The position numbers and the translations under genes are program-made. A stretch of 64,000 nucleotides of DNA from Anammoximicrobium sp964645045 (GTDB taxonomy: Bacteria; Planctomycetota; Planctomycetia; Pirellulales; Pirellulaceae), in assembly GCA_964645045.1 (NCBI GenBank), contig CAZXYZ010000059.1, forward strand, positions 1 to 64,000, written 5' to 3'. The notes beneath the pieces were generated by a model that was not told where the DNA came from, ran no database searches, and saw only the letters and a program-made list of their open reading frames with translations. Of the stretch, positions 19,801-25,046 are shown in pieces (positions within the stretch are counted from its first letter, which is position 1; each line of letters begins with the position of its first letter).

Positions 19801-20453
19801 TCGATGGGACCGGAAAGCCGGACCGTGTCGTCCTCGCCCCCCAAGATAGTTACATTCGCGCGGGCATGGTCGCTCGAAGCCAAGCCGGTGAAAGCAATCG
19901 TGGAAGTCAGGTTTGGCTGGCTGTCGCTGCTGAAACTCAGCGAGATCCGCCCATCATCGATTCGCTCGAACCGGTGCGTCACGGTCTCGATCACGCCGTC
20001 CAGCGAGCCTCGCTGGACGACCAACGAGTCGGCCCCTTGGACGGCGCCGCCGGCTTCGAAAATAAGTCCGCCAAAGGGGAGCGGGTCGCCGTTCGAGAAA
20101 TCGACGGTCAGGGTGTCCGCATCGGAGGATCCGTTCACGTGAATCGACGAGATTCCGTCCATGTCGGCCGCGTATGCGACTTGACCATCCACGGAAACCT
20201 GCAACTGGTCACCCTGCCTCGTCAGCAGGAAAGCATCCGCAACACCATCGTTTGCGCCTGCCCCCGCGTCAAGGAACAATTCTCCCGCCGCCGACGCCCA
20301 GACAAGCGAGCCAACGCTCAGCACCCGGCGGTCTTCCAGTTCTCGAACAAAAAGACCTGGAAGCAGTTTGTCGCGGCAATGTCGCGAGGTCCTGCGCCGA
20401 GCGCGGCGTTTCCTGGCCGCCAAGACACCACGCATCCACTCCCTTACTCCCAT
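4866..20453 (-). CDS. Giant secreted beta-strand-repeat surface protein (5195 aa)
   Basis: A very large predicted exported protein. The basic N-terminus carries ELEDRRVLS (residues 38-46), the motif found at the start of many planctomycete giant surface proteins. Next comes a filamentous-haemagglutinin-like stretch (about 230-400). Five 121-residue cadherin/Ig-like units ending in VNDPP cover about 650-1258. About six 78-residue units (motif FTGSS, about 1800-2290) follow, then many related units with LGDQ and FGSL. The C-terminus is non-repetitive and ends in a hydrophobic segment (LAGVAVAGGYAVA) plus basic residues, possibly a membrane anchor. I chose ATG 20453 because GGAG lies 9 nt upstream; a GTG start at 20495 is less likely. 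Adhesion or cell-surface structure is inferred from the repeat type only. Long open frames on the opposite strand are by-products of the skewed repeat composition. Confidence 0.9.
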   Translation of the reverse strand: MGVREWMRGVLAARKRRARRRTSRHCRDKLLPGLFVRELEDRRVLSVGSLVWASAAGELFLDAGAGANDGVADAFLLTRQGDQLQVSVDGQVAYAADMDGISSIHVNGSSDADTLTVDFSNGDPLPFGGLIFEAGGAVQGADSLVVQRGSLDGVIETVTHRFERIDDGRISLSFSSDSQPNLTSTIAFTGLASSDHARANVTILGGEDDTVRLSGPIDLLGASLYVAAGAIEVDGTITSPAGSVRLDAGGDGTLLVSGTIDVSAAATGQTGGTVHLLGKQVGLTGSARIDASGDAGGGKILVGGDFQGSNPLIRNATATYVGSEVTLAAAALSHGNGGTIVVWSDGVSRVYGTLSARGGALSGDGGLVETSGHQLLLATTPDVSAPAGRAGNWLLDPEDVSITNLDANITSSGTGDPGPVIFSPTAADTTTTLSAATIITALNAGSNVTVQTTSFGTATLGRITIDAAITKTADGGSADGSTLTLTAADAIVLNQVISSSTGLLNVVLQGTSITETVSGDAFSGGTLTIQGNLSPGLNGTGTFDANGSVTFDASSRFLVNLNGTSFDQLLVNGAGRTVTLGGARLVLTLNSVPPPGSGQSFKIVDTTGATPTLNGVFQNSDGTADLNDGDKFTVGSTVFRINYTGGDVVLTEANAAPTLTAFTAVVETTAEDTQVEITFAELAAQGNEADVDGTVTAFVVQSVGSGTLKIGTSAGSATPFAVGTNDTLDATNKAFWAPGQDANGTLDAFAVVARDDGGAISTTPVTAQVSVTAVNDPPTLASFTAVVDTTAEDTPVEITFTDLAAQGDEADVDGTVTAFVVQSVSSGTLKIGTDAGSATAFAPGSNDTIDATGKAIWTPDQDANGTLDAFAVVARDDGGAISTTPVTAQVSVTAVNDPPTLASFTAVVDTTAEDTPVEITFTDLAAQGDEADVDGTVTAFVVQSVSSGTLKIGTDAGSATAFAPGSNDTIDATGKAIWTPDQDANGTLDAFAVVARDDGGAISTTPVTAQVSVTAVNDPPTLASFTAVVDTTAEDTPVEITFTDLAAQGDEADVDGTVTAFVVQSVSSGTLKIGTDAGSATAFAPGSNDTIDATGKAIWTPDQDANGTLDAFAVVARDDGGAISTTPVTAQVSVTAVNDPPTLASFTAVVDTTAEDTPVEITFTDLAAQGDEADVDGTVTAFVVQSVSSGTLKIGTDAGSATAFAPGSNDTIDATGKAIWTPDQDANGTLDAFAVVARDDGGAVSTTLVTAQVSVAAVNDPPEVDLNASTAGNDTVLSVLAGVGPTVIAPQATVSDVDSTSFNTGSLTVTVTNGVAGEDVLSIRNQGSGLGEIGFSGGNVTFGGTLIGTATGGVGATPLVVSLNGSATPDAVQALAANVTYENTKAANPTTTARSIRFVVNDGADDSTARTATVSIAQPDTTIAVSANNLTVTDANTATDDALTVRIVGSVVEIRDPGRVLVSDVAGATGSGTDTVTVLLSSFTGSIVLNTGSSNDSVTLDFSGGDFSRAVSFNGGAGTDTIRLTGGTFASQTFSMTDNDTGSVTLTGNATLSFDLTEVVDSALTATTTTVNFSTVAETVSVSAAAAAGRTTVDSGQSPAVMFDNPTGTLALNAGGTNNDTIAVSGVGSGFQANLTLDGQGGTDSVTISGAINIGSGTLTVSAENVNFNAATTAQSLTVTGNTVSQTAALAVSGTATFSVGSNALTLTNAGNEFGGTVNVTAGAAELTDAGGVQLGTVSATSLIVTAGGAITDVAGSSVSVTNNARFNAGSNAITLGAGTATNFGSLTFVGGAVAIRETSDLQLIGTNSAASLTLTAAGNITDDANADLSVTGTARFTADNAGNTAAITLGDAAGNTMNFGSLTVVSDAATTITESSATEFTGSSSTGGGLTLVSAGDITDDANAEVRVTGTASFRADNAGNTAGIILGDAVGNTVNFGSLTVVSDADTTITENSASTFTGSSTVGGSLTLVSAGDITDDGDADLSVTGTASFRADNPADTAAIVLGDATGNTVNFGSLTVVSDADATITEGSATAFTGSSVVGGNLTLTSAGDITDDADADLEVTGTASFRADNGPDTAAITLGDAAGNTVHFGKLTVVSEAAAAITEDSATEFTGSSVVDGDLTLVSAGDISDDTDADLSVSGTAGFRADNAADSAAITLGDAAGNTLNFGNLTVISDADTSIAEDSSTGFTGSSTVGGNLTLRSAGHTTDDANADLSVTGIAHLTAINTADTADITLGDAAGNTVNFGSLSVISDDNTTITEDSATEFTGSSSVGGNLTLTSSGGIGNAAGASLSVTGTASFTGTAIRLGKESGDNLQFGLLTFSSAGLVEIEENSATVLTGTIAPGTNGGVHTARLGTVDVGFGANAAVALQINGTGPGTTYDQIDATGTVTINSNATLTISGSYTPQAADGDFILIRNDGTDDVIGSYKNLAEGTKVTLNGVNLYITYTGGDGNDVALTQQLVIRGSSGADRFELTGNGTAFQVVINGSRTINLQSPPRIDVDGLGGDDLLIVMFSATSTDPIPLGGVFFDGGTQTRATTSPTPGNTSVGLNVGDGLAILGSGVEHVTYAPSATTFGDGLVFIGKGTAQERVITFMDLEPVDVFGVASVALNLPGAADVINVSNGTSIADSAKAALVVSGSTGGVSFEELHLGEIGVVTIDTTAGGSDGDDQVNLIRADNPHFVRRLEILTGTGADTVTIQGPVTLAGDGGALADVSIVSQNILFQGGAARITVGGGQVILDSASPITRHTVAVVAAHLDVRSPGPIDLETQVAAVTFHSNSSVRLDNTGGLELRGTNAADSLTLNTTGAITNAASASVTVTQNAAVNGASIALGDQTGDVFQFGSLTFQSGGTVRIEEDGNLLIAGINSADSLVLLAGGTLTNLAAARLTVAGNARFGGSSVTLGDQTSDWLQFGSLSFTSAGAVYVEEDDAVQLGEASSADSLLIRTDGLITNAAAAAVTVAGQARFLGSAITLGDQSLDSLQFGSLSFAAAGAVHIAEDNDTQLTGASSADSLVLGSTGALTNAASATLAVTGNARFAGASVTLGNQAGDSLNIGTLSFAASGAVEIHADSKAELAGTSQAGSLTLESPDAISNSAGASVTVSGLAVLNGWEINLGNQLGDFLRSDRLTFTANQPVDIAVDTDLQLAGTSSAAAVMLKSTGNIGSGAAPADIDTSVSGGSLTLEAASLGAGSNPVELRPGAGAVNLSAASGSIYADWAQGDLHTAGLTLSAAGAGVTIQLSTTDGVVFADGTGNFDANTQDDLFVLKSGGGKDIAFGNGPATWHMAGLRAEAGGAITEPSAARLAVTGNASFQGATIALGEQPGDLLQFGSLTFNSAGSVMIDQDSGTRLAGSNTAVSLRLVSAAAIDDEAGADLTVDGEARFQGTTITLGDDAGNEVHFGSLIVIGGTVAVSEDSATELAGASAGSLWLTSNGTITDVNGAAIDVAGLATLDAGSNAITLGDHVSDTTNFGRLRVTGGAVAVREDSDTVLAGVSAASLTLTSNGPITDVDGTAIDVANLAMLNAGNNAITLGDQVADSTHFGSLNLTGGAVTVVEDSATVLAGVSASSLALTSNGPITDADGTTVDVTGLATLDANNNAIMLGDHVSDDTHFGGLNVTGDAVAVSTDGAIVLAGVSATSLALTSNGSITDVAGATIGVTGLATLDAGNSAITLGDQVSDTTHFGSLKFTSSAAVSIAEDSDMQLAGTSSAAEVLLKSTGNIGSGVDAADIDTSLFGGKITLEAASLGTSGNPVALRPGAGAVSLAAASGSIYADWAQGDLHTAGLTLSATGTGVTIQLSTTDGVLFADGTASSAANTQNDLFVLQSGGGKDIAFGNGPATWVMAGLRAEAGGAIIEPSAANLAVTGNASFQGAAITLGGQAGDFLQFDSLTFNSAGSVTIEADNATRLAGNNTASSLRLASAVAIVDEAGADLTVDGQARFDGANITLGDEADNDVHFGSLFVMGNTVAVTEDSETVLAGVSAGALSLISNGPITDADGAVIDVAGLATLNAGNNAITLGDQAGDITNFGRLNVTGGVVTVREDSETVLAAVSAGSLSLASSGPITDANGAAVDVAGLATLNAGNNAITLGDQAADSIRFGSLNLTGGEVSIVEQNGMVLSGANTGSSVDLRAGGDLVFEAAAALTVDSVTFRAGVHAVRMGLGSQLISAGDVTVLADGMQFAGTLQSGTQVRLSPHTGTTAIHLGADAEASGGLALTDTELNTIAAPVVRIGYGQAPIAFTGGWTADSDFAADFLELRTDGSVTGTKGAIRLSGNLAVRSAGAVDLGAAAHDFKTVAVSTGGTDSAVTLRDAVGSITVGSVDGLSGISTGHAAVAITTLAGDIVLNDGITATDGTVHLNSAGGIVDNHAGGLDVQAGSLLLNASAGVAADGAALATQVGHMEAAVGPAGLFVANVGDLVIGDVDPDTSGVSAAGGKVNLSTTGTLTILEGVTSGGNLTLQSDVQITLEAALRTAGGNVTLNAPVQLAGNRTPVLVDSGGGNILFTASMDGVTTGANSLVVSAGAGRVTFAKNVGATTPLGGLTIIDAGDVDLPAVRAAALVQQSGAGATTLNGPVTVSGPLGVELVTQSINVNANMTASAGGLTFTNAQTLTIANDTNLVASGAVLQNGAGPVRLGGNIRTVNGAVTFSGPLTLLQSVSVDTSAGGKSIWFRQAIDGTMPGLDNLTLAAGAGDITLDGAVGTSTRPGISTRLGAFVLTGARTWTPAAITVASWTQHGPVTLRSDLSVDASAGVVLAGTLDSESGQPQRLQIIAGPLGVIFLGSVGDAPGGLGVLREIDIQTEGVLAIVDGVLLRTSAGAVSNVPPRLSIVEQFPGKPLGEDGVQLLVGTIGGTGAPGDNMELGQNLVLTVSWGDEPPAGRTVDAGDQVVFVTDNNRTRTWTVTPGSGSGPAEMILALAYSPFYIFEQASQNAGVIEATITVTNHPSIRLFGRPSAGAAPQDLGAASTNLNTATVTIVTRLPLNPVMFPPEPPAFAPPREALPLNFSRPAQEIRNTPPQITRSEEVRPREEVTVDTARELLIVKVNPDGSDGPAHQLPPTTLADLKLMFERLVEEGLPDGRYRIYVREAGFPMRILIDFNKSGTSIGDPVREPGPGSNPTSPIQDNGTAATAVETQPSTPALAGVAVAGGYAVATRGRWSAIRNRAVKDSETRRFSPGARWRRRFE
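8465..11005 (-). repeat. Intragenic segmental duplication in the giant gene
   Basis: A block of roughly 860 bp at about 10140-11005 recurs at about 8465-9330, offset by about 1.68 kb. Both copies encode the same order of motifs: STGNIGSG, SGSIYADWAQGDLHTAG, SGGGKDIAFGNGPATW, LRAEAGGAI. Between and after them are shorter LGDQ-type units. The copies have diverged by scattered substitutions, so the duplication is older than the 363-bp array in the same gene. Confidence 0.75.
13600..15050 (-). repeat. Tandem 234-bp (78-residue) repeats, about six copies
   Basis: Successive units encode the pattern SAGDITDD...TGTASFRADN...LGDA-GNT-NFGSLTV-SDA...EFTGSS. Counting one unit gives 78 residues. Copies differ from each other at many sites, unlike the near-identical 363-bp array upstream in the same gene. 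Boundaries are approximate. Confidence 0.75.
16705..18519 (-). repeat. Tandem 363-bp (121-residue) repeats, five copies
   Basis: The unit boundaries 17068, 17431, 17794 and 18157 are exactly 363 bp apart. The three units from 17068 to 18156 translate identically in more than one frame, so they are identical or nearly so in DNA. The copy at 16705-17067 differs only near one end, and the copy at 18157-18519 diverges after about 18230. Each encodes one cadherin/Ig-like unit ending in AVNDPP. Copy number may vary or be collapsed in the assembly. Confidence 0.95.
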
Positions 20454-20506
20454 TACCTTCTTCTCCGCATCATGGCGATCTTGCGCACGATCCACTCCCC
20501 GACAGG

Positions 20507-20531
20507 CGATCTTGCCTGGCTAGCAAGATCG
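20507..20531. repeat. 9-bp hairpin in the divergent intergenic region
   Basis: CGATCTTGC (20507-20515) pairs with GCAAGATCG (20523-20531) across a 7-nt loop. It lies between the giant gene start (20453, minus) and the small exported gene (20733, plus), a region of about 280 bp that must hold promoters for both directions. I see no convincing promoter hexamers. Related GATCTTGCGC words occur at 20478 and near 49640, so it may be a dispersed repeat. Confidence 0.4.
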
Positions 20532-20732
20532 GAACACTCGATCCTGGTGCTATGGCCCCACTTCGATCTGCTGCCACTTCTTCAGTAAAGCTAGTCAAAC
20601 CAGTCAGGTTTTTCCAATCAATCCATTGAACATCATGGGGTAAGTTGTTCCGTGCCGAAAAGAGTTGATGGCGCTGCTGCAGGTTTGCCGGCATTCCCAC
20701 TGTTTTATTTTAGAGGCGAGGCTTACAAAGTC

Positions 20733-21518
20733 ATGACCCAGCTTGGCGGATTTGATACGAAAGCGGCTGCCGAGCGGATGCGTGTGGCACCCCGGCCGCC
20801 GATCGTGGTTGCGGCAGCCAATGCAAAGACGTTCCCGACACCCAGCGAAACGCGAATTCGAATGCGTCTCGCTATCCGGACCGCAATGCCCCCTACCAAG
20901 CAGGCGGCCATTTCCTACGGGGACAGCAGACGGCGCCGCGGATCGTACCGCTTGGCATCGACCGCGTGTTGGCTTGCGATCCTTCTGGGGACGAGTGCTT
21001 TGTTCGGAAGCGAAGATGCGCCCGGACCCACTCAGGCAGCCTCGCCGTTCACGATCGATTTCCGTGGCGGCCCGGTCTCGATGCTGACGACGAACATCGA
21101 ACCGCGCGGGGACAAGATGCCGGCGGACGTTGCCACCGCGCGTCTGGACGAAATCGCCGACCTATCTCACGCATCCGTCCTTCTTCGGGAATGGATGGGA
21201 CTCCGCTACAGTTGGGACGCGCCGGCATTCTGTCACCAGCCACTGTATTTCGAGGAGGTGAATCTGGAGCGGTATGGTTATGGTCGGCGTTACGCGCGTG
21301 TTTTTCAGCCCGTTCTCTCGGGCGCGCATTTCTTCGCCACGGTTCCGCTGCTGCCCTATAAAATGGCAGCCGATCCGCCCTGGGCACGCGTCTCCAACTT
21401 GGGCCACTATCGCCCCGGAAGCCCCGCACCTTACCGGGTGATGCATCCGTCGCTCAGCACTCGCGGCGGCTTGGCCGAGGCCGCCACGGTCCTTGGCCTG
21501 ATCGTGCTGATTCCTTAG
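20733..21518 (+). CDS. Conserved small exported or membrane protein, unknown function
   Basis: A protein of 261 residues from ATG 20733 (GAGGCGAGG about 15 nt upstream); GTG 20652 or later ATGs at 20862 and 20886 are alternatives. An RRRRGSYRLAS-ACWLAILLGTSALFG segment looks like a signal peptide or single membrane helix. It would be N-terminal if the later starts were used. The rest is soluble, with LREWMGLRYSWDAPAFCHQP and FEEVNLERYGYG. I recall this as a conserved planctomycete pattern but cannot name a family. The TAG stop shares three bases with the TAA stop of the convergent M50/HlyD gene. Function unknown. Confidence 0.75.
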   Translation: MTQLGGFDTKAAAERMRVAPRPPIVVAAANAKTFPTPSETRIRMRLAIRTAMPPTKQAAISYGDSRRRRGSYRLASTACWLAILLGTSALFGSEDAPGPTQAASPFTIDFRGGPVSMLTTNIEPRGDKMPADVATARLDEIADLSHASVLLREWMGLRYSWDAPAFCHQPLYFEEVNLERYGYGRRYARVFQPVLSGAHFFATVPLLPYKMAADPPWARVSNLGHYRPGSPAPYRVMHPSLSTRGGLAEAATVLGLIVLIP

Positions 21519-23740
21519 AGCCCAAAGCGAAACAAGTACCTCACGGCGCGAACCAGACGAATGCCGAGCGGCTGCGAGTCGACGGAGATCTTTGCGCGTC
21601 CCCGAGTCCCGACGAGCAGTTCCCGGGGTGGCCCTTCCAAAGCGACCCTGGCCTGATAAGAAGGAAGCAGGGGACGCGCGACGCCTTGACGATCGACGTG
21701 GACGGGCATCTCGCTCGCGGTGCTCAACTCGCGCGGTGCAATCTTCAGATCCGTCTTGGCCAGCTCGATGATCCGCCCGCGCAGAACTTGGCCCGGCAGC
21801 TCGTCAACCTGCAACCGCACCGTCTGGTCGGCGCGAACCGATTCCATGTCCGACTGATCGATCACCAGCAGAGCTTCCAGACACGCCGGCTCGCCGATCA
21901 GGCAAAACAGGGTGCCGACGTCCAAGTATCCACCGCGGGCTCGCGGTTCGAGCGGGCTGCCCGTCCATGCGGGCAGTGACCCCGGCAGATAGAATGCATC
22001 CGGCTGAGTGGGAGGCGGGATGACGGTTCCGGCAGCCGGCGCTCGCAGCACCAGCCGCTGGGCGTCGCGCTGCCGCTCGCTCAACCGTTCCTCGATGTCC
22101 GCCAACGCCGCTTCGGCGGTAGGAATCAACGACCCGGCGCCCGGATCGTCGCTCTGCCGGGCGCGCAAATTGTCCAACTGCAGACGCTGCAAGTCGCGCT
22201 GGCTTGTCAACTCGGCGATCTCGCGGTCCAGATCGAGGTTCACCAGGCGGGCCAATTCGGCACCCCCTTGGACGATCTCCCCGGCTCGAATGGATCGCTC
22301 CAAGGTGCCCGCCACGGTGACGTGTACCCAGCGGGCGTCCCGGGGCTGAAGCACCGCCGGAGCAGCGACCCGGCGGGGCAGCGGAATCATCAGCAAGCCG
22401 GCGGCAACCGCGAGCAAGATTACCAACGCCAACCGCACGCGTCCCGGCCGAATCCGGCGGCGCTCCAACGGACTGTGCAGGAAACGAAGTGCCCTCCAGG
22501 CGGGAACGCCGAGGATCGCCGCGACCGTCGTCCAGGTCAGTACTTCCACCAGCACCTCGAGTCCCTGCCGCTTCGTCACCTGGTAAGCGACGTACAGGAT
22601 CGCCGCGACTACAAACCACCGATACACGAACGAGGCAATAGCATACAGCACCAGTAACGGCCGATGGGAGACGGGCAGCGACCGATCGACCGCCAGTTCT
22701 CCGTCCAGGAAGAAACGGCGGACGCCCCGTTGGACGAGCGCGCGGGACTGTTGAGCGAGATTGGGCACCCCGACCAGATCCGACAACACGTAGTAGCCAT
22801 CGTACCGGAGCAGCGGATTGCCGTTGAACAGCACCGTGTTGACCGAACAGACGACGACCATATTCAGCAGGATCGCCTGGAAAACGCCTGGCTGGCTGAA
22901 CCACCACAAGAACAGACAGCCGGCGGCCAGGACCAATTCGACCACGATGCCGGCCGCCGAGACGGCGATCCGTTGCCACTTGCTGCGCAACAGCCACGCA
23001 TCCGAGACGTTGCAGTATAGGCAGGGCACAAACGCCAGCAGCAACAGGCCGATCTCGTGACACTCGCCGCCAAACCGCTTGCAGGTCAAGGCGTGCCCCA
23101 ATTCGTGGACGCACTTGGCAATCGCCAAAGCCGCCGCCAGCCAGACCAGATTCCCGGCCGTAAAGAACTCGGCGGCGGTTGGCAATTTGGCCCGCAACGT
23201 GTCGAACTCGACCGCCGCCAGCAGCGTTGCGGAAACGACCAGGGTTGCACAACCGGCCAGGCACCACCACGAGAAGATCCATGCCAATCTCAGAGCGAGC
23301 CACCGCAGCAGCGGTTCGGGATCTACCGATCCGACGCGAATCGCCAGGATGTTGGCAACGAAGCTCAGCCAGGCTCGCCGTCGGCCGCGGTTCCGTTCGC
23401 CCAGCAGTTGCCGTCCTTGGTCGGGAGCATCCGAAATGATCAACCCCGATTGGTGCAGCCGCCTGAGAAACCCCAGAATCTGCTCGGGGCGCAACTGAAG
23501 CGGAGCGAACCGCTGCTCGAACCTGGCTTGGATTTGCGCCAGGCTGGTCCGCCCATCCAGCATCTGCAGAATCTCGAATTCCTCGTCGCACAGTTGAAAA
23601 TAGCGGAGGGAGACGGGATCTTTCAACACCCACGAACTCGTCGCGCCGAATTCCTGAGGATGGACGGCGACGTCCGGCCGCATCCGCATGGGGAGCGGCC
23701 GGTGGCCGGCGGACGTCAGGGCGTGGCGTAGATCTAACAT
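21515..23740 (-). CDS. M50-type membrane peptidase fused to HlyD-like domain
   Basis: A 741-residue integral membrane protein. The N-terminal soluble part (about 30-120) resembles a PqqD-like module with EEFEILQMLDG. The peptidase core has a HELGH zinc motif (H212, E213, H216) in a membrane helix and a later NPLLRYDGYYVLSDL segment that matches the second half of the M50 site. After further helices, the C-terminal part (about 450-741) is an HlyD/membrane-fusion-like region with a coiled coil (LTSQRDLQRLQLDNLRARQ) and a barrel ending GTRGRAKI. Such fusions usually act with export of peptides or in envelope stress. No transporter gene is adjacent. ATG 23740 is preferred; GTG 23770 is possible. 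Neither has a strong ribosome site. Confidence 0.85.
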   Translation of the reverse strand: MLDLRHALTSAGHRPLPMRMRPDVAVHPQEFGATSSWVLKDPVSLRYFQLCDEEFEILQMLDGRTSLAQIQARFEQRFAPLQLRPEQILGFLRRLHQSGLIISDAPDQGRQLLGERNRGRRRAWLSFVANILAIRVGSVDPEPLLRWLALRLAWIFSWWCLAGCATLVVSATLLAAVEFDTLRAKLPTAAEFFTAGNLVWLAAALAIAKCVHELGHALTCKRFGGECHEIGLLLLAFVPCLYCNVSDAWLLRSKWQRIAVSAAGIVVELVLAAGCLFLWWFSQPGVFQAILLNMVVVCSVNTVLFNGNPLLRYDGYYVLSDLVGVPNLAQQSRALVQRGVRRFFLDGELAVDRSLPVSHRPLLVLYAIASFVYRWFVVAAILYVAYQVTKRQGLEVLVEVLTWTTVAAILGVPAWRALRFLHSPLERRRIRPGRVRLALVILLAVAAGLLMIPLPRRVAAPAVLQPRDARWVHVTVAGTLERSIRAGEIVQGGAELARLVNLDLDREIAELTSQRDLQRLQLDNLRARQSDDPGAGSLIPTAEAALADIEERLSERQRDAQRLVLRAPAAGTVIPPPTQPDAFYLPGSLPAWTGSPLEPRARGGYLDVGTLFCLIGEPACLEALLVIDQSDMESVRADQTVRLQVDELPGQVLRGRIIELAKTDLKIAPRELSTASEMPVHVDRQGVARPLLPSYQARVALEGPPRELLVGTRGRAKISVDSQPLGIRLVRAVRYLFRFGL

Positions 23741-24176
23741 CGCAGAACTCGTTGCCGACAAAGTCGCCACACGCGGGTCGGAACAAGGGGCAGCGTCCGC
23801 ATGGCCGACAAGACGCTAGCCGCCGGTCCTGCAGCCAATCGAATCCACCAGCGACCGGCCCCCAACGTCAATCCCTCGAAGATGTCTTGCTGGATCGCTT
23901 TTGTACGCCACAGCAAACGCACAACACCATCGTGACTATTGCCAGAAACAGTAGTCGTTTACGTCGCCCAAAGGGTGTCCAGACATCGAGCATCCGTTTC
24001 CCACCGCGTTAATCACACAGCGCCCAGCCCGGTCTGGCCAGCCCACTCGCCACTGGCGAAGGACGGCGATTCGAGCAAATCGTAACGACGGGCGTCACCG
24101 GGCCGCGCCGGATGACGCATCCATTTTTCCAAGACCGGATCGCGGCTCCGGTGCATGCCTTCGTCCCGCGTTGGCT
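23741..24176. other. Intergenic region, nothing recognised
   Basis: About 435 bp between the M50/HlyD gene start and the end of the HNH gene. It should include the promoter of the M50/HlyD gene on the minus strand. Short open frames here lack ribosome sites and family resemblance. I see no repeat or RNA gene. Confidence 0.5.
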
Positions 24177-24590
24177 TTATTCAGGGGGATGGCGTCCTCG
24201 ATCCACGTCCTCTCGACGAATAGCCACAATCAAAGACCGGTTCATCGCCAGTGAAGCCACCGTGGCTCGGCTTGTCGGGCCTAGCGCGACGATTTCCACC
24301 CCGTCCCAGCAGAAATGGTCTTGCCAAGCTTGCGTTCGCGGGTTGAACAGCGGCACATCCCTTCCGGACTCAGGATCTGGAGCCGTCTGCCGTGCCCATT
24401 TGCGCAGAGAGCAGGAAACACACGCCAGAGCTAGATTCTCGGCCGTCGTCGGCCCGCCGGCCGTTCGCGGCAGCACGTGGTCGAGGTGAAACGCCGCTTC
24501 CTGGCCGACTTGCGACAGCCCACAGTACCCGCACCGATTGCCGGCTCGCCGCACGACCTCGTCGTGCAGACTCGCAGAGACGTCGCTCAT
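24177..24590 (-). CDS. HNH endonuclease
   Basis: A 137-residue HNH nuclease. Zinc-binding CGYC (C20, C23) and CVSC (C57, C60) frame the catalytic HLDHVLPRTAGG (D37, H38) and the asparagine of PTTAENLALAC (N52). It would cleave DNA with a divalent metal. Its ATG overlaps the TGA of the preceding 69-residue gene as ATGA, so translation is coupled. The C-terminal 70 residues (VPLFNPRTQAWQDHFCWDG) are typical of the short stand-alone HNH proteins common in planctomycetes and cyanobacteria. Restriction, mobile-element and housekeeping roles are all possible. Confidence 0.9.
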   Translation of the reverse strand: MSDVSASLHDEVVRRAGNRCGYCGLSQVGQEAAFHLDHVLPRTAGGPTTAENLALACVSCSLRKWARQTAPDPESGRDVPLFNPRTQAWQDHFCWDGVEIVALGPTSRATVASLAMNRSLIVAIRREDVDRGRHPPE

Positions 24591-24796
24591 TGCGTCATTC
24601 GCTCCGCTCGCAGCCGCAACAGCGTCAGGAATTCTGCCAAATTCACCAGCCCTTCCGCCTCATCTCGCTCGCGCACAGTCAGCGGTTGGCCAGAATCCTG
24701 GCGATCCAGCAACGTCTGCAAGCGCGCGGCAACCGCTGTGGGGAGTCGGAACCGGGTCAGTTCGCCTGGCAGATCGACATCGATGGTCAAAGTCAT
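24587..24796 (-). CDS. 69-residue protein coupled to HNH nuclease
   Basis: Start ATG 24796 has an excellent ribosome site (GGAGG 7 nt upstream), and the TGA stop overlaps the HNH start. The protein begins MTLTIDVDLPGELTRFRLP and is followed by an alpha-helical, Glu/Arg-rich body. This resembles small antitoxin-like or accessory proteins, but no DNA-binding motif is clear. The arrangement resembles a toxin-antitoxin order, with the small gene first, but that is inference. Confidence 0.8.
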   Translation of the reverse strand: MTLTIDVDLPGELTRFRLPTAVAARLQTLLDRQDSGQPLTVRERDEAEGLVNLAEFLTLLRLRAERMTQ

Positions 24797-24825
24797 GGAA
24801 ACCTCCAAACATTCGTGATGCCAGT

Positions 24826-24831
24826 ATTGTA
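24826..24831 (-). promoter_or_regulatory. Possible -10 box for the HNH operon
   Basis: The minus strand reads TACAAT here, 30 nt before the ATG at 24796. No good -35 hexamer is seen at the expected distance. Weak call. Confidence 0.3.
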
Positions 24832-25046
24832 GCATCCGCTGCCGCGCAGAAACACCACCGAGCGGGAAAAGGCCTTTGGCGGTTCCCGTCCGCGTGCGGA
24901 GGCCCAACCCAGCACAACGGCTTTGCACTGGCAACCGCGCTGACGATGTGGCCTTCTCGGCACGCGGGGCAGAATGTGGTAAGCTGTCGCCTTCGAGCAA
25001 CGCAGACAGGATTTCCGGACGTGAAACCGGTTTGGGGGGCATTGCC

